Source: Bacteroidales bacterium (GTDB lineage Bacteria; Bacteroidota; Bacteroidia; Bacteroidales; P3). From it: a stretch of 64,000 nt of DNA. The stretch's first letter is position 1. Every line of letters begins with the position of its first letter. Position numbers and translations under genes: made by a program. Shown here piece by piece: positions 1-9,128 of this stretch. The notes under the pieces are model-generated. The model worked only from the letters and a program-made list of their open reading frames with translations, ran no database searches and had not been told where the DNA came from. The stretch covers positions 1-64,000 of the forward strand of contig JAUNHX010000010.1 in the NCBI GenBank assembly GCA_030523765.1, read 5' to 3'.

Positions 1-1694
1 GAAGTATCATACACTGTAATGCTGGAAGTATCATATACTGTAATATTTGAGGTGTCGTAGAGTGTAATAATTATCGTATCGTAGAGTGTTACGCTATTGG
101 TATCGTACACGGTAATGGTATCGTAAACAACAGAAGTGGTATCTGTACCCAACTGGGTGTTGATGGTAAGATAAAGTGTATCGACTTGTGTACAACCATT
201 ATTATCGGTGTGGCTATAGGTATAGGTGCCAGAGGTGGTATAGGTCGATCCATTCCATGTATATGAACTAGTTTCAGTGACAGTGGTGGTGGTAGGGGTG
301 GCGCTATTGATGGTTAGGATGAGTGTATCTCCATTGTAGTAATAGGTGCCACTAGTGGTGTAAGTGGTTCCATTCCAGGTATAAGTGTCGCACTCAGAGA
401 CGGTATAAGAAGAGCCGCTCTGGGTATCGGTTAGGGTTCCTGATCCAGAGGTGATGTTAGCGGTTAAGGTGTATCCGTTAGTTACGATGGTGCCGTTGTT
501 GATGAGTGTATCTACATAGGCGTTGGCGGTGAGAACCCATACGCCTGTGGCATTAATGGTTACTTTTGTCGAACTGGCATTGTTATCGTTGTCGATGGTG
601 CCGTTCCATGTAACGTTACTATCTACGGTTACGGTGACGTTGCTATAACTATCGGCATCTACGTTGCCTGTATAGTTCCAACTATCCTCTGTGGTTTGGA
701 GGATCAGATTACCTGTGCCGCCATAGGTACTCCATTGGGTGTTGTAGTTGACATACATCAACATTCCACTGGCTACACTCAACGTGGCATCGGTAAGGGT
801 GAGCGTTCCTGTATTGAGGGTAGGAACCTCGCAAAGAGGCACATCATCATCAGTGGTAGTCAGCGAAGAGTTGGTTACGGTGATGTAAGCGTTGCTACCT
901 TGGGCATCACCCGACCCGCTCTGCAACATCATCAGTCCTCGGTTACTGCTGCCACTGGTCATAGTGCATCCATTAATGATAACTCCGTTGTCACCCTCCA
1001 CTACAGCAATCTCTCCCAATTGTGACACACCAGTCAAGTTATTGGCTGTGATTGTTCCAGTGGAATAGAGCACAGCGCTGTTGTTACCTTGAGCTGTAGC
1101 AGTACCACCTGTAACAGTAACAGTGCCGCCTCCACGGTCGGTAGCGATGGTGCTACTAGTCTCACTTTGGGTGGTAATATCCACATTGCTAGCGATAATA
1201 GTGCCTCCATAAGTACAGTGAAGTCCGCGCGACACACTGTTGGCATTGTTGATCACTACACCATTCACATTAATCGTGGCACCACTAGTAGCGAACACAG
1301 CGTTGGCACCTTGAGAAGCACTACTGATTGTACAGTTGGTGATATTAATTATGGCACCCGTAGCACTACTAGTGCTGCTGTAGCCCGAACTACTAGCGCT
1401 ACCTGCATACACTACAGAATTGTTGCCATAGAAACTGCTATTATCACCGCTGCTACCATCACCCGTCTTAGTGAAGGTACAACCAGTAAGATTAAGGGTT
1501 CCATTCGAAACTTGAATCACATTATAATATTGTGTGCTACAACTTAGGCTCTGACTACTTAGTGTTGTCGTTGATCCGTTGCTAAGTGTGTAAGTGGCTC
1601 CTTGGGGATAATAAGGCGAACTATCACTAGGAGGCTGAGCTATTGCACAAATGGCGATAGACATCAAAATGAATAAGATACTTAAATTTTTCAT
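1..1694 (-). CDS. Large secreted surface protein, copy A (3' part outside window)
   Basis: Open frame of about 565 codons read leftward from an ATG at 1694 and still open at the window edge. The N-terminus (MKNLSILFILMSIAICAIAQ) is a signal peptide. Residues 20-400 are Ser/Thr/Asn/Gly-rich, with short strands of the type found in beta-helix adhesins. Two copies of a YTWNGxxYTTSGTY motif follow, a pattern common in Bacteroidota secreted repeat proteins. The last visible part is a run of YDTxxITV units encoded by a 24-bp tandem repeat. The first 1,080 bases match the gene at 38331 without any insertion or deletion; the tails differ completely. A TACTTTTG box lies 26 bases upstream. Function is unknown; an adhesin or other surface structural protein is inferred from composition. 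The C-terminal sorting signal cannot be seen. Confidence 0.85.
   Translation of the reverse strand, partial: MKNLSILFILMSIAICAIAQPPSDSSPYYPQGATYTLSNGSTTTLSSQSLSCSTQYYNVIQVSNGTLNLTGCTFTKTGDGSSGDNSSFYGNNSVVYAGSASSSGYSSTSSATGAIINITNCTISSASQGANAVFATSGATINVNGVVINNANSVSRGLHCTYGGTIIASNVDITTQSETSSTIATDRGGGTVTVTGGTATAQGNNSAVLYSTGTITANNLTGVSQLGEIAVVEGDNGVIINGCTMTSGSSNRGLMMLQSGSGDAQGSNAYITVTNSSLTTTDDDVPLCEVPTLNTGTLTLTDATLSVASGMLMYVNYNTQWSTYGGTGNLILQTTEDSWNYTGNVDADSYSNVTVTVDSNVTWNGTIDNDNNASSTKVTINATGVWVLTANAYVDTLINNGTIVTNGYTLTANITSGSGTLTDTQSGSSYTVSECDTYTWNGTTYTTSGTYYYNGDTLILTINSATPTTTTVTETSSYTWNGSTYTTSGTYTYSHTDNNGCTQVDTLYLTINTQLGTDTTSVVYDTITVYDTNSVTLYDTIIITLYDTSNITVYDTSSITVYDT
4..129 (-). repeat. 24-bp tandem repeat encoding YDTxxITV units
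   Basis: Four 24-bp units at 4-27, 28-51, 52-75 and 76-99, then an 18-bp unit and a partial one. On the minus strand each begins around TACGATAC and encodes Tyr-Asp-Thr followed by a short hydrophobic stretch. The units differ mainly at third codon positions and in the two middle residues. The array probably continues beyond the left edge. Confidence 0.85.
614..1694 (-). repeat. Inverted duplicate arm A (pairs with 38331-39411)
   Basis: 5' region of the surface-protein gene. Two anchors inside it lie at the same offsets from the ATG as in the other copy: 775 bases (the segment encoding SGSGDAQGSNAY) and 1,080 bases (a VTWNGT segment). There is therefore no net length change over about 1.08 kb. 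By eye, identity is highest in the first 800 bases and falls towards the 3' end. Confidence 0.9.
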
Positions 1695-1719
1695 TATCTA
1701 TATGTATTAAATTTTGATG

Positions 1720-1727
1720 CAAAAGTA
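1720..1727 (-). promoter_or_regulatory. -7 promoter box for surface protein copy A
   Basis: The minus strand reads TACTTTTG followed by CA, matching the Bacteroidota TAnnTTTG box, 25 bases before the ATG at 1694. I see no convincing TTG -33 element at the usual distance. Confidence 0.55.
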
Positions 1728-2004
1728 GATAGAATGCGGCATACGCTTATTGACATTTGTGGGGCAATGTTTAACAAAAGGGCTGATGACCGAAATAGAG
1801 CCAAAAAGAAACGTGAAAATGCACGAGAATGAGATTTTAATGCTAGATACAATTAGGTGGGTCTTTTTTTATACTTTCTTATACCTATAAGAGGGTTCTT
1901 GATGCGACTAAATTTTCTTTTTTTATAGCACACGAATGGGTATATTTACTCAAAAATCATTTTTTTATGTCATTGCATATTAATAAATTATGGTATGGCC
2001 CACG
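1728..2004. other. Divergent intergenic region
   Basis: AT-rich spacer between the surface-protein gene (minus) and the HIRAN operon (plus). It contains no ORF with family-like sequence and no clear hairpin. Only the two flanking promoter boxes could be identified. Confidence 0.5.
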
Positions 2005-2031
2005 TTGTGGCGCACTCGGTGTGTATCTTTG
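2005..2031 (+). promoter_or_regulatory. Promoter of the HIRAN-SIMPL operon
   Basis: TTG at 2005-2007, 16 bases, then TATCTTTG at 2024-2031 followed by CA. This matches the TTG/TAnnTTTG pattern of the Bacteroidota primary sigma factor, although the spacing is slightly short. Its position inside the longer upstream open frame supports starting the gene at 2057. Confidence 0.7.
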
Positions 2032-2056
2032 CAAATTGAAATTAAATAAAAACGAT

Positions 2057-2446
2057 ATGAAAGCACATTGTAAATTTTTAATCGATTGTAATTTGGCAGG
2101 ACGTAAATACCATGATGCCGATATGGTATGGGAATACCTGCGGGTAGGCGACAAACTCCGCTTGGAATATGAGCCCAACAACGGCTTTGATCCGAATGCG
2201 GTGCAAGTGATCTATAATTATGAAGGGGAGGACTATCTTTTAGGCTATCTGCCCCGCAACAACAATGAAACTATCGCGGCCTTTCTTCAGATGGGGTGGA
2301 ATCACATCTTCGATTGTCGTATTTCAAAGCTCAATGCTGCAGCACATCCAGAAGAGCAGATACACCTCACCGTCCGCATTACTCGTCATAGTGAACAAGT
2401 AAGTGAAAAACAGCAACGTAGTAAGTCTTCTATAACCAAAAGATAA
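2057..2446 (+). CDS. HIRAN domain protein
   Basis: 129 residues when started at ATG 2057. The frame is open back to 1967, but the promoter box at 2024-2031 lies within that extension, and the HIRAN-like sequence begins directly after 2057. Visible HIRAN features are the N-terminal strand with AGRKYHDAD, then LRLEYEPNNGFDPNAVQV and LLGYLPRNNNE. HIRAN domains in HLTF bind single-stranded 3' DNA ends; free-standing bacterial ones are usually linked to DNA processing, but this one has no helicase or nuclease attached. A Lys/Arg/Ser-rich tail of about 20 residues follows. The SIMPL gene starts 8 bases downstream, so the two are probably co-transcribed. The family is fairly certain; the role is unknown. 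Confidence 0.85.
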   Translation: MKAHCKFLIDCNLAGRKYHDADMVWEYLRVGDKLRLEYEPNNGFDPNAVQVIYNYEGEDYLLGYLPRNNNETIAAFLQMGWNHIFDCRISKLNAAAHPEEQIHLTVRITRHSEQVSEKQQRSKSSITKR

Positions 2447-2454
2447 AACGTATC

Positions 2455-3123
2455 ATGGAAAATACAACAATTTCAGTGACGGGTCGTGGTGTTGTTCACC
2501 TTACTCCCGATGTTATGCGAATTGATGTCAGCATAAGACGAGTGTTTAAAGACTATGCTGCTGCCTACGAGGCGGCCAAGGGTAACAATAACATGCTGAC
2601 AAAGATACTCGCATACAACAAAATTGATACCCAGAAAGGGAAAACGCTCAAAATTGATATCGAAGACCACCATAAATCGGTCTACGACAAGTATGGAAAA
2701 TATGTGGGATCGGAACTGGGTGGCTATGAACTTGAACAATGTTTGCAAGTAGATATTGGATTGGACAAGGAATTGGCCAACAATCTAATTAAAGGGATTG
2801 GTAAATATATTTTTGGTGCTCAGATCTCGTTGGGATACACCCTTCGCGACCTCCGCCCTGCACAGCTAAAAATACTCGAACGTGCTGTAAAGGATGCAAA
2901 AGAAAAAGCCACTATCATGGCTTCCGCCTTAGGCTGCTCTTTGGGAAATGTGCAGGAAATACAATATGGCGTTCATGACATCCATATCTTTGCTGAAACC
3001 CGCAATTACCACAACAACGATGAGGCAAAGGCAAGTACATCTGAGAGCCTTGATATAACTCCTGAAGATCTTTCCCTTGCCGATGATGTCAAGGTGTCGT
3101 GGTTTATCTGCAACTCATACTAA
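2455..3123 (+). CDS. SIMPL domain protein (DUF541)
   Basis: 222 residues. The start MENTTISVTGRGVVHLTPD is the typical opening of SIMPL/DUF541 proteins (ISVTGxGxVxxxPD). The middle segment YTLRDLRPAQLKILERAVKDA and the following AxxLGxxLGxVxxI pattern also fit the family. Unlike many relatives it lacks a signal peptide, so it is probably cytoplasmic. SIMPL proteins include BP26/OMP28 and mammalian IRAK1BP1; no common biochemical function is established. It sits 8 bases after the HIRAN gene and 27 bases before a 47-codon ORF, probably in one transcript. Confidence 0.88.
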   Translation: MENTTISVTGRGVVHLTPDVMRIDVSIRRVFKDYAAAYEAAKGNNNMLTKILAYNKIDTQKGKTLKIDIEDHHKSVYDKYGKYVGSELGGYELEQCLQVDIGLDKELANNLIKGIGKYIFGAQISLGYTLRDLRPAQLKILERAVKDAKEKATIMASALGCSLGNVQEIQYGVHDIHIFAETRNYHNNDEAKASTSESLDITPEDLSLADDVKVSWFICNSY

Positions 3124-3150
3124 TTATTTTTAACATAAAAACAACTATCT

Positions 3151-3294
3151 ATGGAATCGCAACAACCAAAAGAACAATCTAATCCTAACTCGAACAACGA
3201 GCAGGAGAAGTCCGAACGTGTAGCTCTTGTCAAACTTGAACTGCTCTTAAGAGCTATCAAACAAGCAGAGGAAAATGAAAATCAGCAAGACTGA
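3151..3294 (+). CDS. Hypothetical 47-residue acidic microprotein
   Basis: ATG to TGA, 47 residues, starting MESQQPKEQSNPNSNNEQEK. The N-terminal half is a disordered Gln/Asn/Glu-rich stretch. The second half (ERVALVKLELLLRAIKQAEEN) would form one amphipathic helix. It lies 27 bases after the SIMPL gene with an A-rich lead-in, and a terminator follows 60 bases later. It is therefore likely the last gene of the HIRAN operon. I know no family for it. Confidence 0.55.
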   Translation: MESQQPKEQSNPNSNNEQEKSERVALVKLELLLRAIKQAEENENQQD

Positions 3295-3757
3295 GCCGTA
3301 TCTCCTTTGCTGCTTTGGGCTATATCAGTAATCCGCTTTTAGTCATTGTGTCCTCCCTATCCAGAACTTACTTCAAACGGAGTAAGTCGGATGGGGATTT
3401 TTTGTAATAATAGTTTGCATCAGACGGTTACTAGGGCGGCAGTGACTAATATGTCATGTTCTATAAACTCCTCATTTGAAATAACCAGTTTAGCAGGAGC
3501 GAATTAAGTATCTTGACTTTTGCTCGTATTTAGTTCTCTTTCTGCTTGTTTGTTGACAATAATGCATCGCATTGATTCCACCTGCTGCATGGATATCTAT
3601 CTAGAACAAGATGATAATTATAATAACGTAATGTACAGATGCCACCATAATCAAAACATAGTATAGTAGTAGGGGACAAACATTTTTTGATTTCGATACA
3701 ATAATACAAACCCATAATCGTTACTAATAAAGAATATATAATTAAAATAATATTAGC
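3295..3757. other. Intergenic region between HIRAN operon and GWxTD cluster
   Basis: 463 bases holding the terminator at 3354-3404. The rest is AT-rich and has no recognisable gene, tRNA or clear promoter. The start of the next transcript could not be placed. Confidence 0.5.
3354..3404 (+). terminator. Rho-independent terminator of the HIRAN-SIMPL operon
   Basis: Imperfect stem with arms around tccctatcc...acttact and agtaagt...ggatgggga, joined by an 8-base loop and followed by six T residues. It lies 60 bases after the stop of the small ORF. Confidence 0.75.
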
Positions 3758-5386
3758 ATGAAGAAGATCTTCTCCCTTATTGCATTGATAGCATTGTCTG
3801 TTTTTGGCTATGCCCAAAATAGTGAAAAACAAGTTACAGCCGTGTTTTCGTATGCGCAGTTTGCGCTAGCCGACATGCAACCCTATGTGGAGACCTATTT
3901 AAGTTTTGATGCTTGGAATACCCAGTTCGTAAAACAAAGCAATGGTTCTATGCGTTCTACTATTGCTATTGAACTGATGGTAACCCGTGGCGATAGCACA
4001 GTATATGCTAAGAAGTATAACCTCAACAGTCCTGCCGTAAGTGAGGATGTGGTCAACGAAAGCATTGAGAGTGGTTCAAGCAACCTGGATTATATTCCTA
4101 ATGGATTGCGTTTTAATTTTATGGATGTACAACGAATGCAACTTGACAATGGCATATATAATATTCATTTTAATATCAGCGATGCCAACAGTAAAGCGGC
4201 CCCCGTTACCATTGATCAGAAAGTGGTACTCAACTATAATCGCAAGCGGGCCAGTTTGTCTTCGATACTTCCAGTAGCCAATGTGAGTCCTACTACTACG
4301 GAGAATATCTTGTCGCGTTCGGGCTATGATATGGAACCCTATGTGAACGACTTCTATCCTGAACAAGTGAAAGATCTGAGCATATACTATGAGATCTATA
4401 ACATTGAGGTGGAAATACACGGTAAAGACTTCATTACAATGAGTTATATTGAGAATCAGGAGACGGGTGTTCGCCTTGAATCGACCCTTCAAGGTAAACG
4501 AATGGCGTTGAAGGAAACTACGTTGATTAACGGTGAGGGAATGGCTGTTACGGCTCCTGGTATGGTTACCCCCGTGTTTAATACTACCGATATTAGTATG
4601 CTCCCTTCAGGTAATTACAACCTCGTAGTTGAGGTACGCAATTTGAAGAACGATTTAGTATTGTACGATAAGATGCCCTTTTTCCGTAGCAACCCCAGTG
4701 TAAAGAATGAAGCCGTTCCTGTTAGCTCTACTTTTGCAGGTCAGATAAACGAGGAAACACAGATGAACCTTTACCTCCGCGCGCTTTATCCTATTGCACT
4801 TGAACAAGAGAAGGGGAAGGCCGATAATTTGGCTAGCCAACCGGGTATGATGATCGAGAAGCAAGAATTTTTCTACCATTTTTGGCTACGCCGTAACCCT
4901 ACAAATCCTGAACAGGAATGGCGCCAATATAAGGAGCGTCTAGATTATGTGCAGACCAACTTCCAGTATGTCAATACACCAGGCTATTTGACCGATCGTG
5001 GTCGTGTTTATCTCCAATATGGAGCACCCGACTATGTTCGCGATGAGAAGAATTTCGTTACTACTACCCGTGGTCTTAGCGGTGGAAAGTCTCTCTCGGA
5101 TCGCGTACAGTCACAGATGCAAGGTCAGAGCGATAACAATCTGCGCAACAATGGCCAAATATTTTATCTTCCCTACCAGTTGTGGAGATACAATAACATA
5201 CCAACCCAAGATGCTAATCGTGTGTTCATATTTTGGGATGAACTCCGTTCGGGCAATTACAGACTGCTGGTAAGCAGTGCTCGTGGTGAGAAACAGGAGA
5301 TTGGCTGGGAAAGACGACTCAGTCAGCGTCAATTGGCCGAAGATGCTATAGGTGAAGTTGGAATACAATACCAGCGTGGTTACTAA
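3758..5386 (+). CDS. GWxTD domain-containing secreted protein
   Basis: 542 residues with a signal peptide (MKKIFSLIALIALSVFGYAQ). Residues 20-330 are beta-strand rich. The C-terminal third carries the GWxTD-type region: FWLRRNPTNPEQEWRQYKER, then FQYVNTPGYLTDRGRVYLQYGAPDYVRDEKN. It ends shortly after ERRLSQRQLAEDAIGEVG. GWxTD proteins are common Bacteroidota envelope proteins without a demonstrated biochemical role. An acyltransferase gene follows 50 bases downstream, then a GT2 gene, suggesting an envelope-related plus-strand cluster. The start is the only ATG ahead of the signal peptide. Confidence 0.85.
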   Translation: MKKIFSLIALIALSVFGYAQNSEKQVTAVFSYAQFALADMQPYVETYLSFDAWNTQFVKQSNGSMRSTIAIELMVTRGDSTVYAKKYNLNSPAVSEDVVNESIESGSSNLDYIPNGLRFNFMDVQRMQLDNGIYNIHFNISDANSKAAPVTIDQKVVLNYNRKRASLSSILPVANVSPTTTENILSRSGYDMEPYVNDFYPEQVKDLSIYYEIYNIEVEIHGKDFITMSYIENQETGVRLESTLQGKRMALKETTLINGEGMAVTAPGMVTPVFNTTDISMLPSGNYNLVVEVRNLKNDLVLYDKMPFFRSNPSVKNEAVPVSSTFAGQINEETQMNLYLRALYPIALEQEKGKADNLASQPGMMIEKQEFFYHFWLRRNPTNPEQEWRQYKERLDYVQTNFQYVNTPGYLTDRGRVYLQYGAPDYVRDEKNFVTTTRGLSGGKSLSDRVQSQMQGQSDNNLRNNGQIFYLPYQLWRYNNIPTQDANRVFIFWDELRSGNYRLLVSSARGEKQEIGWERRLSQRQLAEDAIGEVGIQYQRGY

Positions 5387-5436
5387 TCTTATAGGCTGAT
5401 GTAGGTCGCAATTAAAACATTTCTCCTAAGAAAACG

Positions 5437-6342
5437 ATGGACGGACTGTTGTACCGATTAGTTCTGATGCCACTGGCATTGTTACCCTTATGGATGCTTT
5501 ATGGGCTGAGCGATCTGCTCTATCTGTTAGCATATTATGTGGTACGCTATCGTAGGAGTGTAACTCGCACCAATCTTCAGCGTTCGTTCCCCGAGAAGAC
5601 GAAGGAGGAACTACGGAATATTGAGCGACGTTATTACCATCATATGACCGACCTCTTGGCTGAAGCTATCTACGGACTACGGGCTACGCCACAGCATGTG
5701 TTGAAACATTATCATGTGAAAAATCGAGAAGTGATAGATCGCTACTATGAGGAGGGACAGAGTGTTATCTTGATGAGTGCCCACTACAACAACTGGGAGT
5801 TTATGGTGCTCTCGCTTGGAATGCAGTTCCGTCATCATGGTATTGGTGTAGGAAAACCGCTCGACCAAAAAAATATGGCGCGTCTGATGACGGCCAACCG
5901 TACTCGCTATGGAACGCAGGTGGTAGATCAAACCAACGTAAGGCAGGTGATGGCCTACTATGAGGAGCATCATGTTCCTTGCGCCTATATGATGCTAGGT
6001 GATCAAAGCCCCTCCAATGCTCACAAGAGTTATTGGACTACATTCCTTCATCAGGACACCGCCTTTTTGTTTGGCAGTGAACATTTTGCTCGCAAATATC
6101 ACTACCCAGTGCTTTGCTATCGGGTAGACAAGGTGCGGCGAGGGTACTACGAGATTACCCTCGATGAACTTTGTACTGATATCGAGCATACACCAGAAGG
6201 TGCTATCACTGAGCATTATGCTCAGTGGCTGCAACGAACTATTGAGGAACGTCCCGAATATTGGCTCTGGAGTCATCGTCGCTGGAAACTACGTCGCGAT
6301 GGTCGAAGGATATCGAAGAAAGATTATTGTTTAACAGCTTAA
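5437..6342 (+). CDS. Lysophospholipid/lipid A-type acyltransferase (LpxL/HtrB family)
   Basis: 301 residues, matching the family length. An N-terminal membrane segment (about residues 5-35) is followed by SVTRTNLQRSFPEKTKEE, a characteristic early motif. The catalytic HX4E motif is at His116-Glu121 within MSAHYNNWEF. The family transfers acyl chains to lipid A or related lipids at the inner face of the inner membrane. Later conserved parts are GDQSPSN and ERPEYWLWSHRRWK, the latter being the usual C-terminal signature. In this phylum, family members also make serine/glycine lipids, so the exact acceptor is uncertain. Confidence 0.9.
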   Translation: MDGLLYRLVLMPLALLPLWMLYGLSDLLYLLAYYVVRYRRSVTRTNLQRSFPEKTKEELRNIERRYYHHMTDLLAEAIYGLRATPQHVLKHYHVKNREVIDRYYEEGQSVILMSAHYNNWEFMVLSLGMQFRHHGIGVGKPLDQKNMARLMTANRTRYGTQVVDQTNVRQVMAYYEEHHVPCAYMMLGDQSPSNAHKSYWTTFLHQDTAFLFGSEHFARKYHYPVLCYRVDKVRRGYYEITLDELCTDIEHTPEGAITEHYAQWLQRTIEERPEYWLWSHRRWKLRRDGRRISKKDYCLTA

Positions 6343-6447
6343 GGTGGGTTCTATATATTCACCGATCAAAAAAAATGATAATGGGTAATAAGAATCTTTT
6401 CATCCTTAATAATAAACAACCCTTATAAAGCACCCCTATGTAAAACT

Positions 6448-7467
6448 ATGAGAACTGCTGTTGTTATACTGAATTGGAACGGACGATCGATGTTGGAACG
6501 CTTTCTACCATCGGTAACCGCTAATACACAAGCACCTGATGAGGTTATTGTGGCCGACAATGGGTCGACAGACGACAGTTTGGAGTTTCTAAACTCCCAT
6601 TATCCCCAACTCCGAATCATTGCCCTTGACAAGAATTACGGATTCGCTGAAGGCTACAATAAAGCGCTAGCCCAAATTGATGCTCAATACTATGTGTTGC
6701 TCAACGATGATGTTGAGGTTACTCCTTGTTGGATTGATCCTGTGATAGAAATGCTTGAAAGCGATGATACTATTGCTATAGCTCAACCCAAACTGCTGAT
6801 GTATGATCAACGAGATACCTTTGAATATGCCGGTGGCGCTGGCGGTTTTATCGATCATAATGGTTATCCTTTCTGTCGCGGACGTATGTTCAACACACTC
6901 GAGAAGGATGAGGGACAATATGATGATAGCTGCGATCTCTTCTGGGCTTCGGGTGCTGCGATGTTTGTGAAGGCTAATGTATGGAACGAGTTGGGAGGAC
7001 TGGATGGCGATTTCTTTGCACATATGGAGGAAATCGACTTCTGTTGGCGTAGTAAGAATCAGGGCTATCGCGCCATCTATTGCCCGCAATCAATAGTATA
7101 CCATGTGGGTGGCGGTACACTTCCTAAATCATCACCCCACAAAACTTATCTTAATTTCCGCAACAACCTATCACTCCTTTATAAGAATCTTCCCCCCAAA
7201 AGGATGGGGCGAGTATTAGCACTACGTATGTTGCTTGATGGCGTTGCTGCATTGAAGTTCCTATTAGAAGGTCATCCGCAAGAGTTTGCAGCTGTATGTC
7301 GTGCACATCGCGACTATCGCCGTCAGAAAGCAAGTTTACAAGCCAAGCGTAGTCAACTCAACCCGCATGAGGTGAGTTGCGTTTATCATGGTCCGCTCCT
7401 ATTAGATTATTATTTACGAGGGAAGAAGAAATTCATTCAACTAGAAAGCACTCGCTTTTCAAAATAA
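6448..7467 (+). CDS. Glycosyltransferase family 2
   Basis: 339 residues. A GT-A fold is seen from the start: VVILNWNGRSMLERFLPSV, VADNGSTDDS, NYGFAEGYNKAL and the metal-binding acidic pair Asp87-Asp88 in LLNDDVEV. The acceptor side has FWASGAAMFVK, FFAHMEEIDFCWR and VYHVGGGT, the pattern of rhamnosyltransferase-like GT2 enzymes. It has no transmembrane segment, so it probably acts at the inner face of the membrane in cell-surface glycan synthesis. It sits between a lipid acyltransferase and gltX; the donor sugar cannot be deduced. Confidence 0.9.
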   Translation: MRTAVVILNWNGRSMLERFLPSVTANTQAPDEVIVADNGSTDDSLEFLNSHYPQLRIIALDKNYGFAEGYNKALAQIDAQYYVLLNDDVEVTPCWIDPVIEMLESDDTIAIAQPKLLMYDQRDTFEYAGGAGGFIDHNGYPFCRGRMFNTLEKDEGQYDDSCDLFWASGAAMFVKANVWNELGGLDGDFFAHMEEIDFCWRSKNQGYRAIYCPQSIVYHVGGGTLPKSSPHKTYLNFRNNLSLLYKNLPPKRMGRVLALRMLLDGVAALKFLLEGHPQEFAAVCRAHRDYRRQKASLQAKRSQLNPHEVSCVYHGPLLLDYYLRGKKKFIQLESTRFSK

Positions 7468-7528
7468 TCTAGTAACGAAACAATAACAATCAATCCGATT
7501 TTGAAAAACAATAAAAAGAATATAATAC

Positions 7529-9070
7529 ATGAGAAAAGTTAGAGTTCGTTTTGCTCCGAGTCCTACAGGACCACTCCACATTGGCGGTGTTCGTACCGCC
7601 CTCTACAACTACCTCTTTGCTCGTCAGCATGGGGGCGATATGATTCTTAGAATCGAAGATACTGATCAAACTCGTTTTGTTCCGGGTGCTGAAGACTATA
7701 TTATTGAGGCGCTTACTTGGCTGGGTATCCAGTTCGATGAGGGTGTACATATTGGTGGTAACTATGGCCCCTATCGGCAAAGTGATCGCAAACCCATGTA
7801 TAAGCAGTATGCCGATCAACTGATCCGTGATGGCTGGGCTTACTATGCTTTTGATCGACCAGAGGCACTCGATGCTAAACGCAAGGAGTATGAGGCACAA
7901 AAACGTACGTTCCAATACGACTGCAATACGCGTGGAGAGATGGAGAATTCTATCAGTCTGCCCGCCGATGAAGTGAGTCGCCGTTTGGAAGCTGGCGATC
8001 CCTATGTGGTTCGTTTCCGTTTCCCCGAGAATATAGATATCACGGTACACGACCTTATTCGTGGCGATGTTACTATGAATTCTAATCTTCTTGACGATAA
8101 AGTGCTTTTCAAGAGTGATGGTATGCCTACCTACCATCTTGCTAACATTGTTGATGACCATACAATGGAGATATCGCATGTTATCCGAGGTGAAGAGTGG
8201 CTTCCTTCGGCACCCCTGCACGTGATGCTCTATAAGGCTTTTGGTTGGGAAGATACGATGCCTCAGTTTGCTCACCTGCCGCTACTGCTCAAGCCTGAAG
8301 GTAACGGAAAACTAAGTAAACGTGATGGTGATCGTCTTGGTTTCCCCGTCTTCCCTCTTGATTGGCATGATCCCAAGAGCGGCGAGATTTCATCGGGTTA
8401 TCGTGAACGAGGCTATTTCCCGGAAGCAGTAGTCAATATTTTGGCGTTGCTAGGTTGGAATCCGGGCACCGAACAGGAAATTTTGTCGATGGATGATCTA
8501 ATCCGTCTGTTCAATATCGGTCATATCAGCAAGAATGGCGCCAAGTTTAATGTTGACAAGGCGCGCTGGTTCAATCACGAATATATGCAGATGCAGAGTG
8601 ATGAGCAGGTGGCAACCCTCTTTGAGCCCTTCTTGAAAGAGCACGGAGTGGCTCCCGAACACGACTATCTAGTGAAGGTTTGCGGCATGATGAAGGAGCG
8701 CATCAGTTTCATCAGCGAGATGTGGGATCAGACCTACTATTTCTTTGTTGCTCCTACAACCTATGCTGAAGCGGCTATCCGTAAACGTTGGAAAGCAGGA
8801 ATGACGGTCCACATGAACAAAATGATTGAGATCTTGGAAAGTAATCCGTTTGATTATCAGTTACTACATCAAGCAATCCTAGAGGATTATATAGCGGCCA
8901 ATCAGTTGAATACTGGTCAGATTATGAATTCGTTCCGCTTAGCTCTGGTTGGAGATACTAAAGGTCCCGACCTGCTTACCCTCGTGATGATGATTGGTAA
9001 AGAGGAGACCCTCGCTCGTTTGCATCGAGCTATTGATACCATCGGTGAGGTAGAGACTCCTACAGCATAA
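7529..9070 (+). CDS. gltX: Glutamyl-tRNA synthetase
   Basis: 513 residues, normal for the class I enzyme that charges tRNA-Glu. The ATP-binding HIGH-type motif is HIGG at 17-20, after FAPSPTGPL. The KMSKS-type loop is KLSKR at 261-265. The anticodon-binding helical domain follows from about residue 330. An A-rich leader precedes the ATG. It lies between the GT2 gene and an OmpH-like gene, with about 60-base gaps on each side. Confidence 0.97.
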   Translation: MRKVRVRFAPSPTGPLHIGGVRTALYNYLFARQHGGDMILRIEDTDQTRFVPGAEDYIIEALTWLGIQFDEGVHIGGNYGPYRQSDRKPMYKQYADQLIRDGWAYYAFDRPEALDAKRKEYEAQKRTFQYDCNTRGEMENSISLPADEVSRRLEAGDPYVVRFRFPENIDITVHDLIRGDVTMNSNLLDDKVLFKSDGMPTYHLANIVDDHTMEISHVIRGEEWLPSAPLHVMLYKAFGWEDTMPQFAHLPLLLKPEGNGKLSKRDGDRLGFPVFPLDWHDPKSGEISSGYRERGYFPEAVVNILALLGWNPGTEQEILSMDDLIRLFNIGHISKNGAKFNVDKARWFNHEYMQMQSDEQVATLFEPFLKEHGVAPEHDYLVKVCGMMKERISFISEMWDQTYYFFVAPTTYAEAAIRKRWKAGMTVHMNKMIEILESNPFDYQLLHQAILEDYIAANQLNTGQIMNSFRLALVGDTKGPDLLTLVMMIGKEETLARLHRAIDTIGEVETPTA

Positions 9071-9128
9071 TAATCCTCCGACAGTATTGCAACATTTACT
9101 TTTTGAATAAATATAAAATTATTATACA

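Noticed and set aside
4-129. CRISPR array or promoter array
   Set aside because: The 24-bp units are contiguous and in frame with a protein; they are coding repeats.
696-1547. Plus-strand open frames of 109 and 152 codons
   Set aside because: They lie antisense to the long surface-protein frame; their low-complexity Thr/Ser sequence is the mirror of the repeats. Similar frames occur antisense to copy B.
1957-2181. 74-codon minus-strand frame
   Set aside because: Antisense to the HIRAN gene start; no family-like sequence.
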